Origin: Actinophytocola xinjiangensis
Lineage (GTDB): Bacteria > Actinomycetota > Actinomycetes > Mycobacteriales > Pseudonocardiaceae
DNA length: 55,717 nucleotides
Reading direction: 5' to 3'
Assembly (NCBI RefSeq): GCF_001921215.1
Contig: NZ_MSIF01000042.1
Location: 1 to 55,717 of the forward strand
Shown here: positions 15,890-24,997 of the stretch, piece by piece
Layout: the number at the start of each line of letters is the position of its first letter
Position numbering within the stretch: the first letter of the stretch is position 1
The notes under the pieces: model-generated
Database searches by the model: none
What the model was told of the DNA's origin: nothing
What the model saw: only the letters and a program-made list of their open reading frames with translations
Program-made: the position numbers and the translations under genes

Positions 15890-18862
15890 ATGTGGTTGCG
15901 CGTACTCGGACCGGTCCACCTCACCCGGGCCGGCGTCGACGTTCCCGCGCCGGCCGGGCTGCGGGGCACGCTGCTCGCCATCCTGCTCGCGGCGCCCAAC
16001 GAGCTGGTCCCGGTCGGTGTCCTCGTCGAGTCGCTCTGGCCGGACGCGCCGGTCGACCTGGACGCCCAGCGGTTGCAGATCCACATCTCCCGGTTACGCG
16101 GCCTGCTCGGCGACGCCGAGCGCATCACCTTCGAACACGGCGGCTACCGGCTGCGGGTCGCGCCCGGCGAGCTGGACGCGCAGCGGTTCACGACGCTGCT
16201 CGACGAGGCCACCCAGCTCGCCGGCGACGACCCGCGGCGCTGCGCCACGCTCGTGGACACCGCGCTGGACCTGTGGCGCGGCCCGCCCTTCGGCGGCCTC
16301 GACACCCCGGTCCTGGCCGCCGAGGCCGCGCGGCTGACCGAGCTGCGGCACTTCGCCGTCGAGCTGCGCTGCGAGGCCGCTCTGCGGCTGGGCCGGCACG
16401 CGGCGATCGTCGCCGAGCTGACCGATCTGGTCGCCGAGCACCCGCTGCGCGAACGGCTCCAGGGCCTGCTGATGACCGCGCTCTACCGCTCCGGCCGCCA
16501 GGCCGAGGCGCTGGAGGTCTACCGCGCCGCGCGCACGGTCCTGGTCGACGAGCTCGGCCTCGAACCGGGACCGGAGCTGCGGGCCATCGAGACCCAGATC
16601 CTCAACGGCGACCCCGTCACCGCCGTCGCCCCGGCCGGCGGGACACCCCCGGTGCCGGCCCAACTCCCTTACCGCACCTCGGGATTCGTCGGCCGCGACC
16701 GGGAGCTGGCCGAGCTGGACGCCGGCCTCGACCGGGGTGACCCGCTGTGGGTGGTGGCCGGCACCGCCGGGGTCGGCAAGACCGCGCTGGCCGTGCACTG
16801 GAGCCAGCGGGTACGTGACCGGTTCCCCGACGGCCAGCTGTTCGTCGACCTGCGCGGCTACGACCAGGGCAACCGGCCGGTCACCGCGCACGAGGCCCTC
16901 GGGCGCCTGTTGGAGGCACTCGGCGCCGCTCTGCCGCACGACCTGGACGAGCGCGCCGCGCGGTGGCGCACGCTGGTCGCCGGGCGACGGATCCTGCTGG
17001 TGCTGGACAACGCGGCCACCGTCGACCAGGTGCGCCCGCTGCTGCCCGGCACGCCCTCGGTCCTCGCGCTGGTCACCAGCCGCCAGGCGCTGCCGGGGCT
17101 GGCGGCGCGCGAGGGCGCGCGGCGGCTGGACCTCGACCGGCTGCCGGCCGGCGACGCGCACATCCTGCTGCGCACGCTCATCGGCGGCCGGCGCGACGCC
17201 GGGGCCGACCAGATCGACGAGCTGACCGGGCGGTGCGCCCGGCTGCCGCTGGCGCTGCGGGTGGCCGCCGAGCTGGTCAACTCCCGACCGGGGACCGGGA
17301 TCGCCGAGCTGAACACCGAGATCGCCGACGCCGCCGACGCGCTGGACCTGCTCGACGTCGACGGCGACGACCAGGCCTCGGTGCGGGCGGTGCTGTCCTG
17401 GTCCTACCGGGGGCTGCCGCCCGACGCGGCCCGGCTGTTCCGCCACCACGGCCTGCGCACCGGCCACGACCTCGACACCCACGCCCTGGCCGCGCTCGCC
17501 GGCACCGACCCCCGCGGCGTGCGCCGGCCGTTGGAGGTCCTGGTGCGCGGCAACCTGCTGGAACGCGCCGACGGCGGCCGGTTCCGCTCGCACGACCTGC
17601 TGCGCGCCTACGCCCTCGAACTGGCCGCCGCCACCGAGACCGACGCGCAGCGCGACGCCGCCCGCGACCGCCTGTTCACCTACTACCTGCACGCCGCCGC
17701 GAGGGCGATGGACGTTCTGGTCCCGTTGGAGGCCAGTGCCCGCCCGGCGCTGCCGGCCGACCCCGGCGTCGCCCTGCCGGACTTCGCCGACGCCGCCGGC
17801 GCCCGCGCCTGGCTGGACCGGGAACGGCCCAACCTGGTCGCCGCCACCCGGCACGCCACCGGTGCGGCGCCCACCCTGATGGCCGGCGTGACCTGGCGGT
17901 ACCTGTTGCTGGGCGGGCACTTCGACGACGCGGAGACGTTGCAGACGCTGGCGCTGGCCGCCGCTCGCCGGCACGGCGACGACCAGGCGCAGGGCAACGC
18001 GCTGCGCGTGCTGGGCCTGGTCTTCGGCCGCTACCAGGGCCAGACCGACCGCGCGCTGCGGTACACCGAGCAGGCGCTGGCGGTCTACACCCGCACCGGC
18101 CACGTGTACGGGCAGGCCGCGTCGATGTCCAACCTCGGCGACCTGATGCTGCGCCAGGGCCGGCTGCGGGCGGGGCTGGCCGCCGTGCTGCGCTCGATCG
18201 ACCTGTTCGTCGCCTGCGGGCGCCCGGAGTTGCAGGACTCCTCGCTCGGCGCGGCCGCCAACGCCTATCGCTGGCTCGGCGAGTACGACCGGGCGCTGGA
18301 GTTCAGCCAGCGCGCGCTGGAACTGTCCGCCCGCCACGACAACGTGACCGACAGCGGCTACACCCTGCGCGACCGGGCCCTCGTTCACCTGCGGCTCGGT
18401 GACCTCGCCAGCGCGGACACCGACCTGCGGCAGGCGCTGGCGATCGCCGACGAGCAGGGCATTCCGACGCTGCGCGGGGAGGTCGTGCAGAACCTGGGCA
18501 CCCTGCACGCGGCGCGCGGCGACCACGACCAGGCCCGTGCGGCCCACGAGGAGGCGCTGCGGATCGGCCACGAGGTCGGCGACCCGTGTCTGCGGGCGAC
18601 CGCGCTCAACGGGCTGGCCGTGCTCGACCGCGCCGCCGGTGACCCGGCCGCCGCGCTGCCGCGCAACACCGAGGCGCTCGCGCTGGCGACCCTGGCCGAG
18701 GACCGGATCGAACGCGCGCACTCGCTGACCGGCCTTGGCGACACCCACCACCAGCTCGGCCGGCACGACCAGGCCCGCGGGCACTGGCAGGCGGCGTGGG
18801 AGATCTACGCCGACATGGGCACGCCGGAGGCCGGGCGGCTGCGTGAGCGGCTCTCCGGCTGA
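15890..18862 (+). CDS. AfsR/SARP family transcriptional regulator (BTAD, NB-ARC, TPR)
   Basis: 990 residues from ATG 15890; GTG 15860 would add ten residues unlike the family N-terminus. A winged-helix OmpR-like DNA-binding domain covers about 1-90 (LRVLGPVHL..., LQIHISRLRGLL). A bacterial transcriptional activation domain follows (about 95-240, ending ELGLEPGPELRAIETQIL). An NB-ARC STAND ATPase has P-loop GTAGVGKTALA at about 290-300, a Walker B-like ILLVLDNA and a winged helix near 560. TPR repeats run from about 670 to the end. Such proteins activate secondary-metabolite or developmental genes after ligand-driven ATPase switching. The Scr1/DUF397 pair lies immediately upstream on the same strand. 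The target is unknown: no biosynthetic cluster is adjacent. Confidence 0.9.
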   Translation: MWLRVLGPVHLTRAGVDVPAPAGLRGTLLAILLAAPNELVPVGVLVESLWPDAPVDLDAQRLQIHISRLRGLLGDAERITFEHGGYRLRVAPGELDAQRFTTLLDEATQLAGDDPRRCATLVDTALDLWRGPPFGGLDTPVLAAEAARLTELRHFAVELRCEAALRLGRHAAIVAELTDLVAEHPLRERLQGLLMTALYRSGRQAEALEVYRAARTVLVDELGLEPGPELRAIETQILNGDPVTAVAPAGGTPPVPAQLPYRTSGFVGRDRELAELDAGLDRGDPLWVVAGTAGVGKTALAVHWSQRVRDRFPDGQLFVDLRGYDQGNRPVTAHEALGRLLEALGAALPHDLDERAARWRTLVAGRRILLVLDNAATVDQVRPLLPGTPSVLALVTSRQALPGLAAREGARRLDLDRLPAGDAHILLRTLIGGRRDAGADQIDELTGRCARLPLALRVAAELVNSRPGTGIAELNTEIADAADALDLLDVDGDDQASVRAVLSWSYRGLPPDAARLFRHHGLRTGHDLDTHALAALAGTDPRGVRRPLEVLVRGNLLERADGGRFRSHDLLRAYALELAAATETDAQRDAARDRLFTYYLHAAARAMDVLVPLEASARPALPADPGVALPDFADAAGARAWLDRERPNLVAATRHATGAAPTLMAGVTWRYLLLGGHFDDAETLQTLALAAARRHGDDQAQGNALRVLGLVFGRYQGQTDRALRYTEQALAVYTRTGHVYGQAASMSNLGDLMLRQGRLRAGLAAVLRSIDLFVACGRPELQDSSLGAAANAYRWLGEYDRALEFSQRALELSARHDNVTDSGYTLRDRALVHLRLGDLASADTDLRQALAIADEQGIPTLRGEVVQNLGTLHAARGDHDQARAAHEEALRIGHEVGDPCLRATALNGLAVLDRAAGDPAAALPRNTEALALATLAEDRIERAHSLTGLGDTHHQLGRHDQARGHWQAAWEIYADMGTPEAGRLRERLSG

Positions 18863-18867
18863 GCGGT

Positions 18868-19593
18868 TCAGTCCCGGTCCGGCGCGTGCGCCGTCGGCGG
18901 CTGCACCTCCCAGGCGTCCGGGTTGCCCACGTCGGTCGGCAGCGTCGGCGGGACCGGGAAACCGTCGGCGGAGATGTCCAACGAGATCAGGTTCCGCCGG
19001 AACTCGCCCATGATCCGCATCGACTCGGTGACCGCGGCGTTGACCGTGTCGATCGCCCCGCTGACGGCGTCGGGCCAGGTGAACGGGTTGAACAGGCCGA
19101 CGCAGACGCTGGCCGCGTCGAGGATCGCCCCGACGGCCACGGCGTGGGTCTGGTAGACCAGCGAGACGGTCTCGCCGAGCATGGTGCCGATCTCGGCGAA
19201 CTTCGTGGCGGCGGCGCCGCAGGAGGCGATCATGCCGTTGAGGTAGGCGTTGAACCCGTCCATCGCGCCGCCCTGCCAGTACACCTCGACCCTGGCCTGG
19301 CCGTTGAGCAGGTCGGTGCCGGCCTGCAACGCCGGCTCCTGGGCCGCGCCCCACGCCAGCGCGAGTGCCTGGGCGGTCTCGAAGTCCCCCAGCAGCGCAC
19401 GGACCGTGTCGATCATCGCCTGGGCAGCCGCGGTGAAAGCGCCCTGGACCGAGCACATCATGTCGATGGTCTCGGCGGCGCCGAGCACGATCCCCGCCTC
19501 CTCCTCGGGGAACTCCTCGGGGTCGAGGGTCGCGACGTCGCTGAAGCCCCGACCGGGATCGTCGTACTGCGTTCCTGGTTGTGGTGATGTCAT
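18868..19593 (-). CDS. WXG-motif type VII secretion-associated protein
   Basis: 241 residues. An acidic, Pro-rich N-terminus (1-38) is followed by a long helical region rich in Ala. WQG at 106-108 sits between two helices (YWQGGAMDGFNAYLNGM), as in WXG100 proteins, and the helix after it continues to about 165. A hydrophobic segment (NPFTWPDAVSGAI) and a Pro-rich C-terminal tail follow. Last gene of a minus-strand unit, 11 bp after the YxxxE protein. Probably exported by, or part of, an ESX-type system; no effector domain recognised. Confidence 0.7.
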   Translation of the reverse strand: MTSPQPGTQYDDPGRGFSDVATLDPEEFPEEEAGIVLGAAETIDMMCSVQGAFTAAAQAMIDTVRALLGDFETAQALALAWGAAQEPALQAGTDLLNGQARVEVYWQGGAMDGFNAYLNGMIASCGAAATKFAEIGTMLGETVSLVYQTHAVAVGAILDAASVCVGLFNPFTWPDAVSGAIDTVNAAVTESMRIMGEFRRNLISLDISADGFPVPPTLPTDVGNPDAWEVQPPTAHAPDRD

Positions 19594-19604
19594 GCCGTCC
19601 CCCC

Positions 19605-19928
19605 TCAGTCCTCGAGTTCTTCCTCGACGTAGCCGAACTTCTCGTAGTACTCGGCCTCCTGCGCCTCGTAGGTCGCGGCGACCTCGCGCAGGACCAGGTC
19701 GGCCGACACGAACGACTCCATGACCGCGCCGACCTTGGTGACGATCTCGGTCAGCACCTCGTTGTAGTCACCGGGATAGCCCTCGGCCTCGCCGAGCGCG
19801 CCGAGGGTGAACGAGTCCATCGACCACTGCTTCATCGAGATCCGCAGGTCGCTCCACACGTTCGCGACGTCGCCGATCGTGCGCGCCATGTTCGTCAGCG
19901 CGCCCGGAACTACTTCGTACCCGGCCAC
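19605..19928 (-). CDS. EspC-like / WXG100-like type VII secretion target
   Basis: 107 residues, all helical, with a central turn at GEAEGYPGDY. VWSDLR at 24-29 precedes the turn and YEAQE (Tyr87 to Glu91) follows the second helix, fitting the YxxxD/E export signal. Size and layout resemble EspC/CFP-10-like partners. The start overlaps the 3' end of the upstream gene by 19 bp. It likely pairs with the 241-residue product of the next gene. Confidence 0.75.
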   Translation of the reverse strand: MAGYEVVPGALTNMARTIGDVANVWSDLRISMKQWSMDSFTLGALGEAEGYPGDYNEVLTEIVTKVGAVMESFVSADLVLREVAATYEAQEAEYYEKFGYVEEELED

Positions 19929-20197
19929 TGCTGCCTCCGCTGCTCGACCAACCGGTGGTGGACCGCGTCCTGGACGGCGTTGACCGCCTCGACGAGGTAG
20001 CGGGCGACGCTGTCCTGGCTCATCACGCGCAGGACCCGGCCGTCGAGGCTGACCTCGGTCAACCGTCCGGTCTCGTCGGCGCCGACGACGCCCAGCCCGA
20101 CGCCCACCAGCACCTGGGCGAAGTGGTCGTGCCGGGCGTTTCTCGGTGGGGCGTCCTGCTCGGGTTCCAGGTCGTACAGGCGCATCAGTCCGCTCAC
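19910..20197 (-). CDS. Hypothetical protein in T7SS substrate operon (YbaB-like shape)
   Basis: 95 residues from GTG 20197, chosen because it overlaps the YbaB-like gene's TGA as GTGA; ATG 20185 would give 91. It contains a beta-hairpin-like stretch GRLTEVSLDGRVLRVM then a helix DSVARYLVEAVNAVQDAVHHR, echoing the strand-helix layout of YbaB/EbfC proteins. In this kind of Pseudonocardiales locus, YbaB-like proteins often accompany WXG100 genes. No known enzymatic residues. Confidence 0.65.
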   Translation of the reverse strand: MSGLMRLYDLEPEQDAPPRNARHDHFAQVLVGVGLGVVGADETGRLTEVSLDGRVLRVMSQDSVARYLVEAVNAVQDAVHHRLVEQRRQQWPGTK

Positions 20198-20508
20198 CGG
20201 CGCCCGCCGATCATCCTGGCGCGGATCAGCGCGCGGCACTCGTGCAGTGCCCGGTCCCGCGCGACGTTGACCGCCTGCGCGATCTGCTCGCCGAGGATCC
20301 CGCCGTGCCCCCTGGTCAGGGCGGTTCTCGGTATCCGCAGGTCGACCAGCCGCCCCCGGTGGTCGACGGCCGCTTCGACGGTGCCCTCCGCCGAGCGCGC
20401 GGTGACCGGTGCTCCGGCCAGCTCGGCGTCGACCGACGTGACGGCGCCGCGCAGGCGCTCGGTGTGCGCGGCCAGTTCCCTGGCCATCCGGGACAGGGTG
20501 TCGACCAT
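20194..20508 (-). CDS. YbaB/EbfC family DNA-binding protein-like
   Basis: 104 residues from ATG 20508, preceded by AGGGGAGCGG, a strong ribosome-binding site; a longer in-frame extension lacks one. A helix (DTLSRMARELAAHTERLRGA), then beta strands with GTVEAAVDHRGRLVDLRI, then a C-terminal helix (GEQIAQAVNVARDRALHECR) match the YbaB/EbfC nucleoid-associated fold. First gene of the four-gene minus-strand T7SS unit; the role there is unknown. The 129-bp gap to the divergent TetR gene should hold both promoters. Confidence 0.8.
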   Translation of the reverse strand: MVDTLSRMARELAAHTERLRGAVTSVDAELAGAPVTARSAEGTVEAAVDHRGRLVDLRIPRTALTRGHGGILGEQIAQAVNVARDRALHECRALIRARMIGGRR

Positions 20509-20637
20509 GTCCGCTCCCCTCGTGGTGGTGATCCCAACGCCGAGGATGATCGGACAGGCCGCTGTCCCTGCGCTGTCCCCGGCGCTGTCCTCCCGCACGT
20601 ACTTGCGGCTGGGGCGGCGTTCCAGTAGTCACGGGGC

Positions 20638-21282
20638 ATGAGCGTGGACGAGCGACGGCGGGTCAGGCGGCTTCCCCGCGAGGTGCGCGAACGGCAGATC
20701 CTCGACGCGGCGGTCACGGTGTTCTCCGCGCACGGCTACCACAACGCGTCCATGGACGAGGTGTCCGAGGTCGCCGGGGTGTCCAAGCCGATGATCTACG
20801 CCTACCTCGGGTCGAAGGAGGACCTGTTCGCCGCGTGCATCCGGCGGGAGTCGGCCACCCTGCTGGCGGCGATCAGCCAGGGCGTGTCGCTGGAGCTGCC
20901 GCCGGACATGCAGCTGTGGCACGGGTTGCGCGCGTTCTTCGACTTCGTCGGCGCGCAGCGGGCCAGCTGGCAGGTGCTGCACCGGCAGGCGATCTCCCAG
21001 GGCGGCCCGTTCAGCGACGAGCTGATCGCCATGCGCCGCCAGGCGATCAGCCTGGTCGACACGCTGCTGGTGCGCACCGCCACCCGCCGGGGCCTGGACG
21101 AGCAGTCCACCGAGGCGTTGGCGGCGGCGCTGGTCGGGGCGGCCGAGTCGCTGGCCGACTGGTGGCTGGACCATCCGGACGTGCCGAGCAAGGTCGTGGC
21201 GTCCCGGCTGATGAACCTGGTGTGGATGGGTTTCGGCGATCTGGTCGACGGCAACACCTGGAGTCCCGCCGAACACGCGTGA
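20638..21282 (+). CDS. TetR family transcriptional regulator
   Basis: 214 residues with an ATG start. The N-terminal helix-turn-helix covers about 18-62 (RQILDAAVTVFSAHGYHN..., VSEVAGVSKPMIYAYLGSKEDLF). The ligand-binding half is helical. It lies upstream of the MaoC/FabG4/FadA2 block, as I recall a TetR regulator (Rv0238) doing near htdX-fabG4-fadA2 in mycobacteria. It is therefore the best candidate to bind the palindrome at 24935-24950 and respond to acyl-CoA; this link is inference. Confidence 0.9.
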   Translation: MSVDERRRVRRLPREVRERQILDAAVTVFSAHGYHNASMDEVSEVAGVSKPMIYAYLGSKEDLFAACIRRESATLLAAISQGVSLELPPDMQLWHGLRAFFDFVGAQRASWQVLHRQAISQGGPFSDELIAMRRQAISLVDTLLVRTATRRGLDEQSTEALAAALVGAAESLADWWLDHPDVPSKVVASRLMNLVWMGFGDLVDGNTWSPAEHA

Positions 21283-21294
21283 TCCAATGCCGGG

Positions 21295-22725
21295 ATGCGA
21301 TTAGCACTGGTACTGACCTCGGTGGCGGTCGCCGTCGGACTGACGACCGCACCCGCCACGGCGCTGGCCACCGGGGACGACACGATCGGCGCCCCCGGCG
21401 TCGGCGACCCGTACTACCCGCTCGACGGCAACGGCGGGTTCGACGTCGCCCACTACGACCTGCGGCTGAACTACCAGCCCGACACCGACGAACTGTGGGG
21501 CACCACGACCATCCGGGCCACCACCACCCAGCGGTTGAGCCGGTTCAACCTGGACTTCCTGCTGACGCCCTCGTCGGTGCGGGTGAACGGTGCCCCGGCC
21601 GGTTTCGTCTCCTCCGACGACGGGGAGCTGGTGGTGACCCCGGCGCGGACGCTGGGCGCCGGCCGGCCGATGACCGTCACCGTGACCTACCGCGACCACC
21701 CCGACCGGTACCAGCGCTACGGCGAGGACCCGTGGCGCCCGGACGGCGACGCGATCCTGATCGCCCGCCAGCCGCACATGGCGCCGTGGTGGTACCCGAG
21801 CAACGACCACCCGTCGGACAAGGCGACCTACGACATCGCGATGACCGTGCCGGACGGCCTGGAGGTGGTCTCCACCGGGCTGCCGGTCGCCACCACGCCC
21901 CGGCCCGACGGCCGGACCCGCTGGCACTGGCGCAGCACCCACCCACAGGGCACCTACCAGACCGGGCTGGTGATCGACGACTTCGACGTCGAGACCTCGA
22001 CGACGCCCTCGGGCCTGCCGGTGATCAACGCCTACGCCACCGACGCGGCCAACCAGGAGACCGCCCGCGCGGTGCTGGGCCGCACGCCCGAGTTCATCGC
22101 GTTCCTGGAGTCGAGGTTCGGCCCGTACCCGTTCGAGTCGACCGGCGCGGTGCTCGCCACCCAGAACGCCGCGCTGGAGGTGCAGACCCGGCCGTTCATC
22201 AACCAGATCGTCTTCGGCGAGGACTCGCTGCTGGACCCGGTGGTCGTCATGGTGCACGAGTACGCGCACATGTGGTTCGGCAACTCGGTGTCGATGCGCG
22301 ACTGGCGGGACTTCTGGCTCAGCGAGGGGTTCGCGACCTACGCCGAGTGGCTGTGGCTGGAGGACACCGGGGAGAGCACCGCGCAGGCCCAGGCGAAGCG
22401 GCGCTACGACCAGTACCCGGCCGACCATGCGATCTGGCAGGTCCCGGTGGCCGAGCCGGGACGGTTCGACGGCCCGAGCATCGGCGCGGTCTACTACCGG
22501 GGCGGGATGGTGCTGCACGCGCTGCGGGTCGAGGTCGGCGACGACACGTTCCTGACGATCCTGCGTGACTGGGCCCGGTCCCGCGCCGGCGGGTACGGCG
22601 ACACCGCCGAGTTCACCGCGCACGCCGAGCGGATCGCCGGCCGGGACCTGTCGGCGGTGTGGGACGCCTGGCTGTACTCGACCGGCAAGCCCCCGGCGCC
22701 ACCGGCGGGTCCGGCAGGGACGTAG
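21295..22725 (+). CDS. Secreted M1 family metallopeptidase (aminopeptidase N-like)
   Basis: 476 residues from ATG 21295. The signal peptide is MRLALVLTSVAVAVGLTTAP, with cleavage likely after ATALA. A beta-sandwich N-domain is followed by the zinc site HEYAHMWFG (about residues 320-328) and the third ligand Glu in WLSEGFATYAEW. The upstream exopeptidase motif is degenerate (NAALEVQTRP instead of GAMEN). The protein is about half the size of classical PepN and lacks its C-terminal alpha-helical domain, as other short secreted M1 enzymes of actinomycetes do. Probably extracellular peptide degradation. It starts 12 bp after the TetR stop and may share its transcript. Confidence 0.9.
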   Translation: MRLALVLTSVAVAVGLTTAPATALATGDDTIGAPGVGDPYYPLDGNGGFDVAHYDLRLNYQPDTDELWGTTTIRATTTQRLSRFNLDFLLTPSSVRVNGAPAGFVSSDDGELVVTPARTLGAGRPMTVTVTYRDHPDRYQRYGEDPWRPDGDAILIARQPHMAPWWYPSNDHPSDKATYDIAMTVPDGLEVVSTGLPVATTPRPDGRTRWHWRSTHPQGTYQTGLVIDDFDVETSTTPSGLPVINAYATDAANQETARAVLGRTPEFIAFLESRFGPYPFESTGAVLATQNAALEVQTRPFINQIVFGEDSLLDPVVVMVHEYAHMWFGNSVSMRDWRDFWLSEGFATYAEWLWLEDTGESTAQAQAKRRYDQYPADHAIWQVPVAEPGRFDGPSIGAVYYRGGMVLHALRVEVGDDTFLTILRDWARSRAGGYGDTAEFTAHAERIAGRDLSAVWDAWLYSTGKPPAPPAGPAGT

Positions 22726-23547
22726 TCAGCTGATCGTGCCGGCCAGGTGTGGTTTGCCCGTGCGGGCGTCGTGCAGGGAGAACTCCCCGTCCTGCGCGTG
22801 GAAGGCCACCGTGGCCGGCAGCAGGACCGGCAGCTTGAACCGGACGTCGACGGTGTACGCGCCGGGCAGCCGGCCTTCCAGGGCGGCCAGGCAGCGGGCC
22901 TTGGTCCACATGCCGTGCGCGATCGCCCGGGGGAAGCCGAACAGCCTGGCGGTCAGCGGGTGCAGGTGGATCGGGTTGCGGTCGCCGGAGACCTCGGCGT
23001 AGCGCCGGCCGGTGTCGGCCGGCACCCGCCACAGCGCCCGCGGCGCCGGCGGTTCGGCGCGCTCGGACCGGTCGCGTTCGCCGCCGCCGGTGCGGCGCAG
23101 GTAGGTGCTGGTGTCGGTCCACACGGTCTGGCCGGAGACGGTGGCGGTGGAGACGACGTCGAACTGCCGGCCGCGCGGGTGGTCGCGCAGGTTCTCCGCG
23201 CGCACCCGCAGGTCGAGCCGGTCGGCCAGGGTCAGCGGGCGGGTCTGGGTGATCCGGTTGGCCACGTGCACCGAGCCGGCCAGCGGGAACGGGAAGTCGG
23301 CGGCGGTCATCAGCTTGATCTGCAGGGGGAAGGTGAGCACGTGCGGGTAGGTCGCCGGCAGGTCGTCGGTGAGGCGGAACCCGCAGACGCGGTCGTAGGC
23401 CGCCAGGTGCGCCACGTCGACCGGCACGCCGGGCAGCAGGTACTCGGTGTCGGGCAGGTCGCCGCCCCGGTGCCGGAAGCCGGTGAGCACGGCCTTCGGG
23501 TACAGCGCGCCGAGGCTGGGGGCCGAGGTCAGTTCGGTGAGCGCCAT
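22726..23547 (-). CDS. htdX: MaoC family (R)-hydratase, HtdX-like
   Basis: 273 residues; its ATG lies one base from the FabG4 stop. It is a double hotdog protein. The C-terminal half has the hydratase-2 motif YAEVSGDRNPIHLHPLTARL followed by FPRAIAHGMW (about 184-218), with catalytic Asp and His. The N-terminal half lacks this motif and covers the acyl chain, as in mycobacterial HtdX (Rv0241c). It hydrates trans-2-enoyl-CoA or -ACP to the (R)-3-hydroxy form. Gene order matches Rv0241c-Rv0242c-Rv0243. Confidence 0.85.
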   Translation of the reverse strand: MALTELTSAPSLGALYPKAVLTGFRHRGGDLPDTEYLLPGVPVDVAHLAAYDRVCGFRLTDDLPATYPHVLTFPLQIKLMTAADFPFPLAGSVHVANRITQTRPLTLADRLDLRVRAENLRDHPRGRQFDVVSTATVSGQTVWTDTSTYLRRTGGGERDRSERAEPPAPRALWRVPADTGRRYAEVSGDRNPIHLHPLTARLFGFPRAIAHGMWTKARCLAALEGRLPGAYTVDVRFKLPVLLPATVAFHAQDGEFSLHDARTGKPHLAGTIS

Positions 23548-23548
23548 G

Positions 23549-24892
23549 TCAGGCCCCCAGCAGGCTCTGGCCGCACACGCGCACCACGTTCCCGTTGACC
23601 GCGCCGGAGCCGGGGCTGGCGAACCAGGCGATGGTCTCGGCGACGTCGACCGGCAGGCCGCCCTGGGACAGGCTGTTCATCCGACGGCCGGCCTCGCGGA
23701 TGACCAGCGGGACGGCGGCGGTCATCTTCGTCTCGATGAAGCCGGGGGCGACGGCGTTGATGGTGGCGCCGCGTTCGGCGAGCATCGGGGCGAGCGTGTC
23801 GACCATGCCGATGACGCCGGCCTTGCTGGTGGCGTAGTTGGTCTGGCCGACGTTGCCGGCGATCCCGGCGATGGAGGAGACGCCGATGACGCGGCCCTCG
23901 GCGCGCAGCGCGGCGGCTTCCAGCAGCGCGTCGTTGATCGCCAGCTGGGCGCACAGGTTGACCTGGAGCACCGCGTCCCAGGCCTGTTCGGTGAGCTTGC
24001 CGAGCGTTTTGTCCCGGGTGATGCCGGCGTTGTGCACGACGATGTCCACGCCGCCGTGCCGTTCCCGCAGGTGTTCCACGATCCGGGTGGGGGCGTCGCC
24101 GGCGGTGATGTCGGCCTGGAGCGCGGTGCCGCCGATGCGGTTGGCGACCGCCGACAGCTCGTCGCCCTGGGCGGGGACGTCGAGGGCGACGACGTGCGCG
24201 CCGTCGCGGGCGAGCACCTCGGCGATGGCCGCGCCGATGCCCCGCGCGGCCCCGGTGACCAGCGCGACCTTGCCGGCCAGCTGGTGGTCCCAGTCGGCCG
24301 GTTCGACGGTGGAGCGGGTGTGCGAGCCGATCCGCACGACCTGGGCGTCGACGTAGGCCGAGCGGCCGGAGACCAGGAACCGCAGGGTCGACTCGACCGA
24401 TCCCTCGGCGCCGGGGGCGACGTACACGAGCTGCACGGTGGCCCCGCGCCGCAGTTCCTTGCCGACCGAGCGGGTGAAGCCCTCCAGGGCGCGCTGGGCG
24501 ATGGCCGCGCGGCCGCCGAGGGCTTCGGGCGGGGTGCCGAGCACGACGACCCGTCCGCTGGGGCCGACGGTGCGGATCAGCGGGTGGAAGAAGGCGTGCA
24601 GCTCGCGCAGCCGGTCGGGGTGGTCGATGCCGGTGGCGTCGTAGACGAGGGCGGCGTGGCGGGGCGTGTCGCCGGTGAGCGGTTCGGTCAGCACGTCGAC
24701 GCCGGCGGACTTGAGGATGTCCGCGACGCCGCCCAGCCGGCCGCCCTCGGCGGCAGCGACCAGGGCCGGGCCGGTGAGCGGGGGGTCGCCGAGGTGGTGG
24801 CGGCGCAGCGGAGCCGGGTTGGGCAACCCGAGCCGGCGCACGACCAGCCGACCGAAGCCGGACCGGGCAAACTGCTGATAGCGGTCGGTCAT
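23549..24892 (-). CDS. fabG4: 3-oxoacyl-ACP/CoA reductase, FabG4-like (double Rossmann)
   Basis: 447 residues, about 200 longer than ordinary FabG. An N-terminal degenerate Rossmann half (1-205) precedes a canonical SDR half: VTGAARGIGAAIAEVLA (about 213-229), the NAGITRD block, the catalytic Ser in GVSSIAGIAGN and YATSK (about 365). This double layout is the hallmark of high-molecular-weight FabG4 enzymes, which reduce long-chain 3-oxoacyl-CoA with NADH. The gene is divergent from fadA2 and is followed by the HtdX-like gene. Likely part of a fatty-acid degradation/remodelling route. Confidence 0.9.
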   Translation of the reverse strand: MTDRYQQFARSGFGRLVVRRLGLPNPAPLRRHHLGDPPLTGPALVAAAEGGRLGGVADILKSAGVDVLTEPLTGDTPRHAALVYDATGIDHPDRLRELHAFFHPLIRTVGPSGRVVVLGTPPEALGGRAAIAQRALEGFTRSVGKELRRGATVQLVYVAPGAEGSVESTLRFLVSGRSAYVDAQVVRIGSHTRSTVEPADWDHQLAGKVALVTGAARGIGAAIAEVLARDGAHVVALDVPAQGDELSAVANRIGGTALQADITAGDAPTRIVEHLRERHGGVDIVVHNAGITRDKTLGKLTEQAWDAVLQVNLCAQLAINDALLEAAALRAEGRVIGVSSIAGIAGNVGQTNYATSKAGVIGMVDTLAPMLAERGATINAVAPGFIETKMTAAVPLVIREAGRRMNSLSQGGLPVDVAETIAWFASPGSGAVNGNVVRVCGQSLLGA

Positions 24893-24934
24893 GATGCTCC
24901 GCTTTCCGTGTTCGGGGCCTCACTCGACGCTGAG

Positions 24935-24950
24935 CCTACTCGTGAGTAGG
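24935..24950. promoter_or_regulatory. Palindromic operator between fabG4 and fadA2
   Basis: CCTACTCGTGAGTAGG, a perfect 16-bp palindrome, lies 42 bp upstream of the FabG4 start and 47 bp upstream of the FadA2 start. TAGGAT at 24952-24957 resembles a -10 box for fadA2, so a bound repressor would block it. The symmetry suits a TetR-family dimer, and the nearest candidate is the regulator at 20638. Confidence 0.6.
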
Positions 24951-24997
24951 TTAGGATTGCCAGCCGGGAAAGACGTGTCGTGGGATGTGAGGCGTTC

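Noticed and set aside
16094-19456. A 1120-residue minus-strand open frame across the AfsR-like gene
   Set aside because: No family motif and shadow-like composition; it also crosses the start region of two real genes.
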